A DNA stretch of 12,155 bases. Origin: JALOLG01 sp035557475 (GTDB lineage: Bacteria > Actinomycetota > Acidimicrobiia > Acidimicrobiales > Ilumatobacteraceae). The number at the start of each line of letters is the position of its first letter. The first letter of the stretch is position 1. The notes below the pieces were generated by a model that worked only from the letters and a program-made list of their open reading frames with translations, did no database searches and was not told where the DNA came from. Positions 1-6,895 of this stretch are shown here, piece after piece. The stretch lies in contig DATMDV010000246.1 of the NCBI GenBank assembly GCA_035557475.1, forward strand, positions 1 to 12,155, in the 5' to 3' direction. The position numbers were made by a program, and so were the translations under genes.

Positions 1-1
1 G

Positions 2-523
2 CCGACCGGATCGAACCGCCAGGGCTGGCATTGGATCGTCATCGAGGACCAGGCGAAGAAGCAGGCGCTGGCCGACATCTACGCCGCCAACTTCGCCGAG
101 TACCGCACGGCATCTGCGCCGACGTACGCCGAGGGCGACACACGCGGCGAACGCCAGGACGCGGTGCGTGACTCGGCGATCTACCTCGCCGAGAACTTCC
201 ACCGCGTCCCGATGATGATGATCCCGTGCATCGAGGGCCGGCTCGACAACGTGCCGTCAGTTGCCTCAGCGGCCAGGTGGGGTTCACTCCTCCCCGCCGT
301 GTGGAGCTTCATGCTCGCTCTGCGCGAGCGCGCCCTCGGCTCGGCCTGGACGACGATCCACATGTTGAATGACGGCGAGCAACAGGCGGCCGAGTTGCTC
401 GGCATCCCCTTCGACAAGTTCTCCCAGGGTGGGCTGTTCCCGATCGCCTACACGATCGGGACCGACTTCAAGCCCGCCAAACGGCAACCGCTCTCCGAGA
501 TCGTCCACTGGGACGGCTGGTGA
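2..523 (+). CDS. Nitroreductase family protein, 5' truncated by window edge
   Basis: The reading frame is open from base 2 to the TGA at 521-523, giving 173 residues of the C-terminal part of a flavin-dependent nitroreductase-fold protein. The first visible residues, PTGSNRQGWHWIVIED, match the FMN-contacting segment that family members carry about 35-45 residues from the N-terminus (consensus like PSGGNRQPW). The rest ends in the usual family pattern, a helix with LALRERALGSAW, then LLGIPFDKFSQGGLFPIAYTIG and a short tail. The missing start must lie just upstream of the window. Family members reduce nitro groups, quinones or related substrates with NAD(P)H, and the actual substrate cannot be told from sequence. 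A second family member lies at 4761-5417 with only moderate similarity, so the two are paralogs rather than a recent duplication. Confidence 0.85.
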   Translation, partial: PTGSNRQGWHWIVIEDQAKKQALADIYAANFAEYRTASAPTYAEGDTRGERQDAVRDSAIYLAENFHRVPMMMIPCIEGRLDNVPSVASAARWGSLLPAVWSFMLALRERALGSAWTTIHMLNDGEQQAAELLGIPFDKFSQGGLFPIAYTIGTDFKPAKRQPLSEIVHWDGW

Positions 524-569
524 CCCGGCCATCAATCGTTTGACCACGAGCGTCGAAGTACCGTTGGTG

Positions 570-1538
570 ATGCGGCAGGTTCGGGGCGGGGCTGCGCTCG
601 TGGTGGTGAGCGCCATCTTGGGAGTTGGGTGCGGCGACGACGACGAGACGCAATCGTCGACCGAGTCGTCGGTCGCAGTCGTGACATCTGCGGCGCCGGC
701 GACGACCGAACCCGCCACGACCACCGTCGTGCCACCCACCACGACGACCCCAGCGACGACGACGACCCCAGCGACGACGACCACCGGCCCGACGACGACG
801 GAGGCGGCCGTGCCCGTCGGGTGGACGGAGGTCGACGACCTGCCGGCATGGGCGTTCCCGCCGTGTTGCGCCGACACGTGGAAGGCGCCGGGACCGTCGC
901 CGGCGCTGCCCACCAACGGCGACCCGCTCGAGGACGGCGTGTACTTCGTCGACATCGCGGCGTGGTCGCCGTCGCAGCCCGACACGGTGACCCTCGCGAT
1001 CCACCGGTTCGAGCGCTGCGGGACGCTCGCCGACGACACCTCACATGAGTGCTCGAGTTGGGGGCCGGACGAGGTCTACGTCGACACCGGGTCGATCGAG
1101 CGCGAGTTCGCCCTCGACGACGCGTTCGAGGCCGGGATGACCGGTTTCGAATGTGACGGAGACAACGTCGGTGGTCAGATGTACCGGGGTGACGGACCGT
1201 CGCTCGCCCGGCTGTGGTCCGCGCTCGAGGCCGACTACGACAGATGGGTGCGCGGTCCGCTCGAGACCGGCGTGCCCCACGGCGACCTCACCGTCCAACT
1301 CGATGCCGACCCGGCGTCACCGTTCAAGCGGACCTGCTACAGCACCGGCGATGGTTACCTCGAGCTCGTGTGGACGGACGCCGACGGACCTGCGCTGCTG
1401 TTCCAATCCCTCGTCACGCTCGACCCGGGTGCAGATGCAACGACGCCCCGCGCTCCGGAGCAGCTCGTGCTGCCCGCCGCGCTCGAGATCCGAGGGGGCG
1501 ATCCGGTGCTGTACATGTACGAGGCGTTCCGACCGTGA
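570..1538 (+). CDS. Putative Thr-rich lipoprotein, function unknown
   Basis: This gene encodes 322 residues from ATG 570 (GTG 567 is an alternative). The N-terminus has two arginines (R2, R5), a hydrophobic stretch (residues 8-20) and then Cys21 preceded by LGVG. That fits the broad lipoprotein signal pattern, although the -3 position is Gly rather than the preferred Leu. Residues 22-36 are acidic and Ser/Thr-rich. Residues about 43-79 form a low-complexity linker with repeated PATTTT units, typical of spacers that hold a domain away from the membrane. The C-terminal part (about 80-322) is a folded-looking domain with several cysteines (C99, C100 and four or more later ones) that could form disulfides outside the cell. 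I do not recognise a family. The longer open frame back to 369 overlaps the nitroreductase and lacks a signal peptide, so it was rejected. A TACCGT element 5 nt before the ATG may be its -10. Confidence 0.75.
   Translation: MRQVRGGAALVVVSAILGVGCGDDDETQSSTESSVAVVTSAAPATTEPATTTVVPPTTTTPATTTTPATTTTGPTTTEAAVPVGWTEVDDLPAWAFPPCCADTWKAPGPSPALPTNGDPLEDGVYFVDIAAWSPSQPDTVTLAIHRFERCGTLADDTSHECSSWGPDEVYVDTGSIEREFALDDAFEAGMTGFECDGDNVGGQMYRGDGPSLARLWSALEADYDRWVRGPLETGVPHGDLTVQLDADPASPFKRTCYSTGDGYLELVWTDADGPALLFQSLVTLDPGADATTPRAPEQLVLPAALEIRGGDPVLYMYEAFRP
741..776 (+). repeat. Two tandem copies of an 18-bp coding repeat
   Basis: The unit ACGACGACCCCAGCGACG occurs at 741-758 and again, identical, at 759-776. 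It encodes the PATTTT repeats of the lipoprotein linker. The flanking sequence on both sides is a degenerate version rich in ACG codons, so this stretch is prone to slippage in multiples of 3 or 18 bp, which would change linker length without breaking the frame. Confidence 0.9.
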
Positions 1539-1540
1539 AT

Positions 1541-1641
1541 GTTCGAGTCGGCAGAACACGTCGGCTCGTCGAACTCTGGTCGCCGACTCGTCTGATCGAG
1601 TGGGCGATCGGCCGGTCTCGGTTCGATCAGTCGACGAGCCG
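1541..1641. terminator. Structured convergent intergenic region, possible bidirectional terminator
   Basis: The gap between the lipoprotein stop and the GntR stop holds three perfect inverted repeats. They are CGAGTCGGC/GCCGACTCG (1544-1552 with 1582-1590), CTGATCGA/TCGATCAG (1592-1599 with 1623-1630) and CGGCTCGTCGA/TCGACGAGCCG (1562-1572 with 1631-1641). The first two can form tandem hairpins. The third competes with the first. No U-run follows on either strand, so this is not a textbook intrinsic terminator. Its place between two converging genes makes a termination role the natural guess. The second and third repeats reach into the 3' end of the GntR gene. Confidence 0.35.
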
Positions 1642-2352
1642 CAGCCCTGTCGGTGACAGCGACGGCTCGGCGAGCGGGATCTCGACGACGAACTCGGTGC
1701 GGTGGGCGGGGAACAAGTGCTCACTGACGAGGATCGGTCGCCCGGTCAGATCGGTGGTGACCCGTCGGCAACGCAGCACCGGGGTGCCGATCTGCACTCC
1801 GAGCAGCGCTGCGTCGGGCGGTTCGGCGGAGTCGGCCCCGATCGTCTGCGTCGCACCCCGCAGCTCGACGTCGAGCAACTCGTAGAACGGTTTGCGCTCG
1901 ACGTCGTCGCGTGACAGCCGGCGCCCGAGCGCGGCCGGGCACCAGACGGTGACGACGGCGAACGGCTCGCCGTCGGCGAGGTTGATGCGCTTGACGCGCA
2001 GGACCTCGTCGGTGTCGAGCAGCTCACGGACGTGGGGTGGCGGCGTCACGAACGCGAACTCCAGGACCTTGCGCTCGGCATGCTTGCCGCTCCCCTCGAG
2101 TTGGGCCTCGATCGTCCCCAACGTCTGGAGCCGCTGGCGGACCGGCTCGGTGGCGACGAACCACCCGAACCCCTGGCGCGCCGCGATCAAACCCTCGTCG
2201 CGAATCGTCTCGAGCGCCCGGCGGACCGTGACCCGGCTCGCCGCGAACTCGGCCGACAGCTCCGACTCGCTCGGCAGCACCGACCCCGCCGACGCCACCC
2301 GCACGCGCTCGCGCAACTCGTCGGCGATCTCCTGATACCGGATCTGTCTCAC
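1627..2352 (-). CDS. GntR-family transcriptional regulator, HutC subfamily (wHTH + UTRA)
   Basis: This gene encodes 241 residues from a GTG start at 2352-2350, with an AAGGA about 10 nt upstream. Residues 1-70 are a GntR winged helix-turn-helix: YQEIADELRERV, then LPSESELSAEFAASRVTVRRALETIRDEGLI, and the wing ARQGFGWFV. Residues about 85-235 form a UTRA ligand-binding domain of the HutC type, with the characteristic RVKRINLADGEPFAVVTVW, a FYELL segment and the closing GRPILVSEHLFPAHRTEF. Such proteins are usually repressors released by a small metabolite such as a sugar phosphate, amino-acid derivative or organic acid. The gene is divergent from aconitase with 114 bp between starts. Half-sites related to the HutC/DasR-type GTCTAGAC core lie in that gap, so autoregulation and control of aconitase are the simplest inference. 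The ligand cannot be named. Confidence 0.9.
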   Translation of the reverse strand: MRQIRYQEIADELRERVRVASAGSVLPSESELSAEFAASRVTVRRALETIRDEGLIAARQGFGWFVATEPVRQRLQTLGTIEAQLEGSGKHAERKVLEFAFVTPPPHVRELLDTDEVLRVKRINLADGEPFAVVTVWCPAALGRRLSRDDVERKPFYELLDVELRGATQTIGADSAEPPDAALLGVQIGTPVLRCRRVTTDLTGRPILVSEHLFPAHRTEFVVEIPLAEPSLSPTGLRLVD

Positions 2353-2374
2353 GTCACACGCGTCCTTCGCCGAA

Positions 2375-2417
2375 CTGTCTGCTCCAAACGCACCGCCGGC
2401 CCGCCTCGAGCAGACAG
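2375..2417. promoter_or_regulatory. 10-bp inverted repeat in GntR/aconitase divergent promoter, candidate operator
   Basis: CTGTCTGCTC at 2375-2384 and GAGCAGACAG at 2408-2417 are exact reverse complements separated by 23 bp. Further TGTCT copies lie at 2345-2349 (over the GntR start) and 2460-2464 (between the aconitase -10 and its ATG). HutC-subfamily GntR regulators classically bind palindromes with a GTCTAGAC-like core, and TGTCT/AGACA is half of such a site. On the GntR transcript the repeat could instead form a leader hairpin. The inverted repeat is seen directly and its role as an operator is inference. Confidence 0.5.
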
Positions 2418-2450
2418 GTCGGGATTGGGTAGCGGATGCGCATGAACTTG

Positions 2451-2466
2451 TATTATAGTTGTCTAC
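2451..2466 (+). promoter_or_regulatory. -10 region and leaderless start of aconitase
   Basis: TATAGT at 2454-2459 (overlapping TATTAT at 2451-2456) is the only AT-rich block in this GC-rich region and ends 7 nt before the ATG. Transcription would start at about 2466-2467, on the start codon itself. No Shine-Dalgarno sequence is present. An in-frame TGA at 2443-2445 excludes an upstream extension. A TGTCT half-site (2460-2464) sits exactly over the expected start point, a typical place for a repressor to bind. No good -35 is visible. Confidence 0.65.
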
Positions 2467-4731
2467 ATGACGCTTGGTGCCAGCACTCCGATCGAACTCG
2501 TGGAGCGGGTCTACGCGACGCTCTCAGAGCGTGCCGAACTCGGCCGCCAACGGTTCGGTCGACCGCTGACGCTCACCGAGAAGATCCTGGTCAACCACCT
2601 CTCCGACCCCGAGGGCCAGGAGATCGAGCGCGGCGCCAGCTACAACGACTTCCATCCCGACCGGGTGGCGATGCAAGACGCCACCGCCCAGATGGCGTTG
2701 CTCCAGTTCATGACCGCCGGCCTGACGGAGGTGGCGGCGCCGTCGACCGTCCACTGCGATCACCTCATCCAGGCCAAGGTCGGCGCCTCGATCGACCTCG
2801 GCGTCGCCGTCGACACCAACCGCGAGGTCTACGACTTCTTGAAGAGCGTCTCGGCCCGGTACCAGATCGGCTTCTGGGGACCCGGCAGCGGCATCATCCA
2901 CCAGGTCGTGCTCGAGAACTACGCGTTCCCGGGCGGGATGATGATCGGCACCGACAGCCACACCCCGAACGCCGGCGGGCTCGGCATGGTCGCCATCGGC
3001 GTCGGCGGCGCCGACGCCGTCGATGTGATGACCGGGTTCCCGTTCAACGTGCGCTGGCCGAAGGTGATCGGCGTCAAGCTCACCGGCAGCCTCAGCGGGT
3101 GGTCGAGCCCGAAGGACGTGATCCTCGAGGTCGCCCGCGTGCTCACCGTCGAGGGCGGCACCGGATCGATCGTCGAGTACTTCGGTCCGGGCGCCGACAC
3201 GATCTCGGCCACCGGCAAAGCGACGATCTGCAACATGGGGGCCGAGATCGGCGCCACCACGTCGCTGTTCGGCTACGACCGCAACATGTCGATGTACCTC
3301 AAGGCCACTGGCCGGGAGGCGATCGGCGACGCCGCCGACCGGGTGGTCGACGAGTTGCGACCCGACGACGGCGCCACATACGACCAGTTGATCGAGATCG
3401 ACCTCACCGAGTTGAAGCCGTTGATCAACGGGCCCCACTCCCCCGACCGCGCCCACCGCGTCGGCCGCGAGCTCGCCGACGCCGCCCGCGCCAACGACTG
3501 GCCGCTCGACATCTCGTCGGCACTCGTCGGTTCGTGCACCAACTCGTCCTACGAGGACATCACCCGGGCCGCCTCGATCGCCCGCCAGGCGTCGGCGCAC
3601 GGCTTGAAGTCCAAGGTCGAGTTGCTCGTCACGCCGGGCTCCGAGCAGATCCGGGCGACCATCGAGCGCGACGGGCTGCTGGCCGACCTCGAAGCGATCG
3701 GCGCCACCGTTCTCGCCAACGCGTGCGGACCGTGCATCGGCCAGTGGTCACGCCCCGACAGCATCTCCGGCCGTCCCAACACGATCGTCAACTCGTACAA
3801 CCGCAACTTCCCGAAGCGCAATGACGGCTCGGCGAGCACGTTGGCGTTCGTCACGTCGCCCGACACCGTCGTCGCGCTCGCGCTGGCGGGCACCCTCGAC
3901 TTCGACCCGACGACCCAACCGCTCGTCGCCGACGACGGCACCGAGGTGATGCTCGAGCCGCCCGTGGGCGAAGTGCTCCCGAGCCGTGGGTACGACCCCG
4001 GCGAGAACACGTTCACACCACCGCCGCCCGATGGCAGCGGCGTGGAGGTCGCGGTCAGTCCGACGAGCGACCGGCTGCAGCTGCTCGAGCCGTTCCCGGC
4101 GTGGGACGGCAACGACTACCTGGGTCTCCCCGTGCTGATGAAGGCTCAGGGCAAGTGCACCACCGACCACATCTCGGCGGCCGGCCCGTGGCTCAAGTAC
4201 CGCGGGCACCTCGAGAACATCTCCGGCAACCTGTTCCTCGGCGTGGTCAACGCCTTCACCGCCGCGGTCGGCGAAGGCAAGGACCAGCTCGACGGCGCCA
4301 CACGCTCGTTCCCCGACATCGCCAAGCACTACAGCGAAGCGGGCGTCGCCTGGTGCGCGGTTGGCGACCGCAACTACGGCGAGGGCTCGTCACGCGAGCA
4401 CGCCGCGATGGAGCCCCGCTACCGGAACGGGCGAGTGATCTTCGCCAGGTCGTTCGCCCGGATCCACGAGACGAACGCCAAGAAGCAGGGACTCGTACCG
4501 CTGACGTTCTCCGATCCGGCGACGTACGACGCGATCGGCGAGGACGACCGCATCAACGTGCTCGGCCTGCCCCCCGTGCCGGGCGAGTCGGTCCGTTGCC
4601 AGGTCGTCAAGCCCGACGGCTCAACGGTCGACTTCGAGTGCAGCCACACGTTCAGCGACGAGCAGGTCGAGTGGTTCAGAGCCGGCTCGGCGCTCAACAT
4701 CGTCCGCCGGAAGGTCGCCGCGGGCGAGTAG
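2467..4731 (+). CDS. Aconitate hydratase, mitochondrial-type (ACO2-like)
   Basis: This is a 754-residue [4Fe-4S] enzyme interconverting citrate and isocitrate through cis-aconitate in the TCA cycle. The length and sequence fit the mitochondrial-type aconitase family (about 750-780 residues), not the roughly 900-residue AcnA/IRP type nor AcnB. Cluster ligands are C357 (in GSCTNSS), C420 and C423 (in ANACGPCIG), with the same spacing as Cys358/421/424 of pig mitochondrial aconitase. Other active-site segments are HCDHL (D98, H99), TDSHTPN (D163, S164, H165) and GEGSSREHAA (S641 as the expected catalytic base, R643). The swivel domain occupies roughly residues 535-754. The ATG is fixed by an in-frame stop 24 nt upstream and appears leaderless. 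A divergent HutC-type GntR gene precedes it, and a nitroreductase gene follows after 29 bp and may be co-transcribed. Confidence 0.96.
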   Translation: MTLGASTPIELVERVYATLSERAELGRQRFGRPLTLTEKILVNHLSDPEGQEIERGASYNDFHPDRVAMQDATAQMALLQFMTAGLTEVAAPSTVHCDHLIQAKVGASIDLGVAVDTNREVYDFLKSVSARYQIGFWGPGSGIIHQVVLENYAFPGGMMIGTDSHTPNAGGLGMVAIGVGGADAVDVMTGFPFNVRWPKVIGVKLTGSLSGWSSPKDVILEVARVLTVEGGTGSIVEYFGPGADTISATGKATICNMGAEIGATTSLFGYDRNMSMYLKATGREAIGDAADRVVDELRPDDGATYDQLIEIDLTELKPLINGPHSPDRAHRVGRELADAARANDWPLDISSALVGSCTNSSYEDITRAASIARQASAHGLKSKVELLVTPGSEQIRATIERDGLLADLEAIGATVLANACGPCIGQWSRPDSISGRPNTIVNSYNRNFPKRNDGSASTLAFVTSPDTVVALALAGTLDFDPTTQPLVADDGTEVMLEPPVGEVLPSRGYDPGENTFTPPPPDGSGVEVAVSPTSDRLQLLEPFPAWDGNDYLGLPVLMKAQGKCTTDHISAAGPWLKYRGHLENISGNLFLGVVNAFTAAVGEGKDQLDGATRSFPDIAKHYSEAGVAWCAVGDRNYGEGSSREHAAMEPRYRNGRVIFARSFARIHETNAKKQGLVPLTFSDPATYDAIGEDDRINVLGLPPVPGESVRCQVVKPDGSTVDFECSHTFSDEQVEWFRAGSALNIVRRKVAAGE

Positions 4732-4760
4732 CGGCCGGTCCGTCGAGCGACCCACACGCG

Positions 4761-5417
4761 ATGGATCTCACCTCCGCCCTTCGCACCACTGGTGCGGTTC
4801 GACGCTTCACCGCCGAAGCCGTCGACCGAGTCACGATCGCGGCGATCCTCGACGACGCCAGGTTCGCGCCGAGCGGTGGCAATCGCCAGCCATGGCGCGT
4901 CGCGGTCGTCGAGGACCCGCTGTTGCGCCGACAACTGGCGGCGATGATGCGGCCTGTCTGGGACGAGTACCTCGCGGCCGCGGCGACCGGGCAGACACCG
5001 TTCAACACCGTGGCGTTCGAGCCACCCGCGACGGTCCCTTCCGGCCAGCCCAACGAGTTGCTCGATCACATCGACGACATCCCCGCCGTCCTCGTCGTCG
5101 CCGCCGACCTCCGGCGAATCGCACTGATGGACGGCCGGCTCGATCGTGCGCCGATCACCGGTGGCGCATCCGTCTACCCGTTCTGCTGGAGTGTCCTGCT
5201 CGCTGCCCGAGCGCGCGGCCTCGGCGGGGTGATGACGACGTTCCTTTCGCGCGTCGAACCGGCCGCGGTCGCGTTCCTCGGCCTCCCACCCGATCACGCC
5301 CTGGCGGCGACGATCTTCCTGGGTCGCCCCGAGCATCAGCCGACGCGTCTGCGCCGGGAGGAAGTCGCGACATTCACGACCGTCGATCGCTTCGACGGTG
5401 GTGTGTTCAGCAGTTGA
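4761..5417 (+). CDS. Nitroreductase family protein
   Basis: This gene encodes 218 residues from ATG 4761, 29 bp after the aconitase stop. The weak GAGCGA is the only ribosome-site candidate, and the spacing suggests read-through from aconitase. The N-terminus has the AVRRF motif (R14, R15) that contacts the FMN phosphate, then FAPSGGNRQPWRVAVVED (35-52), the flavin-binding signature of the family. A central helix, YPFCWSVLLAARARGLGGVMTTFL, and the closing LGLPPDHALAATIFLGRP are also standard. It is predicted to be a cytosolic FMN enzyme using NAD(P)H, with unknown substrate. The longer open frame starting at 4101 runs inside aconitase and was rejected. The last 11 bp overlap the 3' end of the opposite-strand PAP2 gene. 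Confidence 0.9.
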   Translation: MDLTSALRTTGAVRRFTAEAVDRVTIAAILDDARFAPSGGNRQPWRVAVVEDPLLRRQLAAMMRPVWDEYLAAAATGQTPFNTVAFEPPATVPSGQPNELLDHIDDIPAVLVVAADLRRIALMDGRLDRAPITGGASVYPFCWSVLLAARARGLGGVMTTFLSRVEPAAVAFLGLPPDHALAATIFLGRPEHQPTRLRREEVATFTTVDRFDGGVFSS

Positions 5418-6234
5418 CGTTGGTCGAGGAAGTCTGCGACACGGATGCGTACGAGCCTTCCTCCCAGGCGTGCTCGCGTGCGTTGAGCACGCGGGACACG
5501 ATCTTCGCCACGCCCCAACAGAAGAAGATGATGAGGCCTGCCGCGGCGGCATCGACCCACCAGTGATTTGCCGTCGCAACGATCGCCGTGCCCATCAGGA
5601 ACGGGTGGAGCACGACGAGGTACCGCCAGCGCGAGTTCTTGACCTGGATCACCGCCATTGCCGCGATGACGGCCCACCCGAAGTGCAGCGACGGCATCGC
5701 CGCGATCTGGTTGGCCGCGCCCTCGAGCGTGTTGCGGGTGTAGATCGACGGTCCGTACCGGAACATCGTGTCGACGAAGCCGGGCATCATGCGCGGCGGT
5801 GCGAGCGGATACGCCACGTGAATGATGAGGGCCAGGAACGTGACGACTGCCATCAGGCGCCGGATGTAGAAGTAGTGGTCGTTGTGGCGCCAGTACAGCC
5901 ACGCCAGCAGGCCGATCGCGACAGGGAAGTGGAACCACAGGTAGTAGTGGTTCAAGAACCTCACCAGCTCGGGGTGGGTGAGCAGGGCGCGCTGGAGGTC
6001 GTCCTCGAACGGCAGACCGATCCACCGCTCGAACTGGATGACCTCGCGGGTGTTCGCGAACGCGGCCCGCAGATCGCCCCGGGTGAACTGGCGCACGCGC
6101 ATGTAGGTGAGCAGGAGCCCGAAAACCAGCCCTGCTTCCAGCAGCAACCGCAGCCCGTAGCGGCTTCGCCACCACAGCGCGAGAGAACCACGCTGCGACT
6201 CGCCGCGCTCCGTGGTTCCTACTGTGGCCCCCAT
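5407..6234 (-). CDS. PAP2-superfamily membrane protein (PAP2_3 / inositolphosphotransferase type)
   Basis: This 275-residue integral membrane protein has about six hydrophobic segments (roughly 31-47, 97-116, 127-143, 185-197, 206-222 and 229-247). The phosphatase signature is in the form used by the aureobasidin-resistance/PAP2_3 branch: YPLAPPRMMP (142-151), then PSLHFGWAV (181-189, H184) and NHWWVD (223-228, with H224 as expected nucleophile and D228). Family members hydrolyse or transfer phospho groups on lipids or inositol phosphates at the membrane; the substrate here is unknown. The ATG at 6234-6232 has AGGA about 10 nt upstream, and TAGGAT 9 nt upstream could alternatively be a -10. 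It is divergent from the DinB gene and overlaps the nitroreductase end by 11 bp. The last 25 residues are Ser/Thr-rich and end in Cys. Confidence 0.88.
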   Translation of the reverse strand: MGATVGTTERGESQRGSLALWWRSRYGLRLLLEAGLVFGLLLTYMRVRQFTRGDLRAAFANTREVIQFERWIGLPFEDDLQRALLTHPELVRFLNHYYLWFHFPVAIGLLAWLYWRHNDHYFYIRRLMAVVTFLALIIHVAYPLAPPRMMPGFVDTMFRYGPSIYTRNTLEGAANQIAAMPSLHFGWAVIAAMAVIQVKNSRWRYLVVLHPFLMGTAIVATANHWWVDAAAAGLIIFFCWGVAKIVSRVLNAREHAWEEGSYASVSQTSSTNVNC

Positions 6235-6298
6235 AACACCATCATCCTAACGAGATCATCCATTGGCAACCCGGGGAATACCCGCAAGATGCCTGGTC

Positions 6299-6304
6299 TA
6301 ACGT
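6299..6304 (+). promoter_or_regulatory. Candidate -10 for leaderless DinB gene
   Basis: TAACGT fits TANNNT and lies 8 nt before the GTG at 6313, the same geometry as at the aconitase, LysR and carboxyltransferase starts. No clear -35 was found. This element is part of the reason for choosing GTG 6313 over ATG 6289. Confidence 0.4.
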
Positions 6305-6312
6305 CACATCGC

Positions 6313-6810
6313 GTGACCACCGTCCCACAGGATCCATCACCGGCAGCGCCCGAACGGGTGATCCTCGACGAGTTCTTGAATTACTACCGGGTGGTGTTCC
6401 GCCGCAAGGCCGAAGGGCTCGATGACGAGGCGGCCCGCACCGCGACCTGCCCACCCAGCGAGCTCACGATCATGGGCCTCGTTCGTCACATGGCCGAGGT
6501 CGAGCGGAGCTGGTTCCGCCGCGGCATCGCCGGCGAGGACGCGGCCCCGATCTACTACTCCGACGACGACCACGACGGCGACCTCCACGTCGGCCCCACC
6601 GACACGCTCGACGAAGCGCTCGTCACGTGGGAACGCGAGGTCGGGCTGGCGCGGGCGATCCTGGCGGACGCCGCGCTCGACGATCTCGACCGGCTCCGTG
6701 AGGAGTACAGCGTGCGCTGGATCCTGGTGCACATGATCGAGGAATACGCACGGCATTGCGGCCACCTCGACCTGATCCGTGAGGCGATCGACGGCACCAC
6801 TGGCGATTGA
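6313..6810 (+). CDS. DinB family protein (DUF664-type)
   Basis: This gene encodes 165 residues from GTG 6313. ATG 6289, which has GGGGA about 11 nt upstream, is a possible alternative adding eight residues. The protein is a four-helix DinB-fold protein of the DUF664 kind: ERVILDEFLNYYRVVFRRKAEGLDDE, then LTIMGLVRHMAEVERSWFRR (H59) and the closing LVHMIEEYARHCGHLDLIREAIDG (H148, H151). H59, H148 and H151 match the three-histidine metal site of the fold. Some relatives are thiol-dependent S-transferases using mycothiol or bacillithiol, which would suit an actinobacterium, but the substrate is unknown. The family tail ends in GTTGD and the TGA lies inside a 14-bp motif repeated 58 bp downstream. 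Confidence 0.88.
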   Translation: MTTVPQDPSPAAPERVILDEFLNYYRVVFRRKAEGLDDEAARTATCPPSELTIMGLVRHMAEVERSWFRRGIAGEDAAPIYYSDDDHDGDLHVGPTDTLDEALVTWEREVGLARAILADAALDDLDRLREEYSVRWILVHMIEEYARHCGHLDLIREAIDGTTGD

Positions 6811-6895
6811 GTCGGCTCACCCTGCGTCGCGTCACAGCACGTTTGGTCGCCGACTCGGCGGAGATTGAGCCGGCTCGATCAATCCCGTTTCAATC
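6805..6895. terminator. Repeat-rich convergent intergenic region, possible terminator
   Basis: GATTGAGTCGGCTC (6805-6818) recurs with one change as GATTGAGCCGGCTC (6863-6876). The second copy contains the 10-bp palindrome GAGCCGGCTC and can pair its GATTGA with TCAATC at 6879-6884. Another TCAATC at 6890-6895 begins at the HAD-PlsC stop codon. The element lies between two converging genes, so a bidirectional terminator is plausible, but no clear U-run is present. Confidence 0.35.

Noticed and set aside
284..1039. 251-residue minus-strand frame rich in Val repeats
   Set aside because: It is antisense to the lipoprotein; the Val runs are only the reverse reading of the Thr-codon repeat.
2524..3600. 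358-residue minus-strand frame inside aconitase
   Set aside because: It is a GC-rich shadow frame; the plus strand encodes all aconitase motifs without interruption.
1..5417. Recent duplication of the two nitroreductase genes flanking aconitase
   Set aside because: The proteins share only family-level motifs and the DNA is not visibly similar, so they are old paralogs at most.
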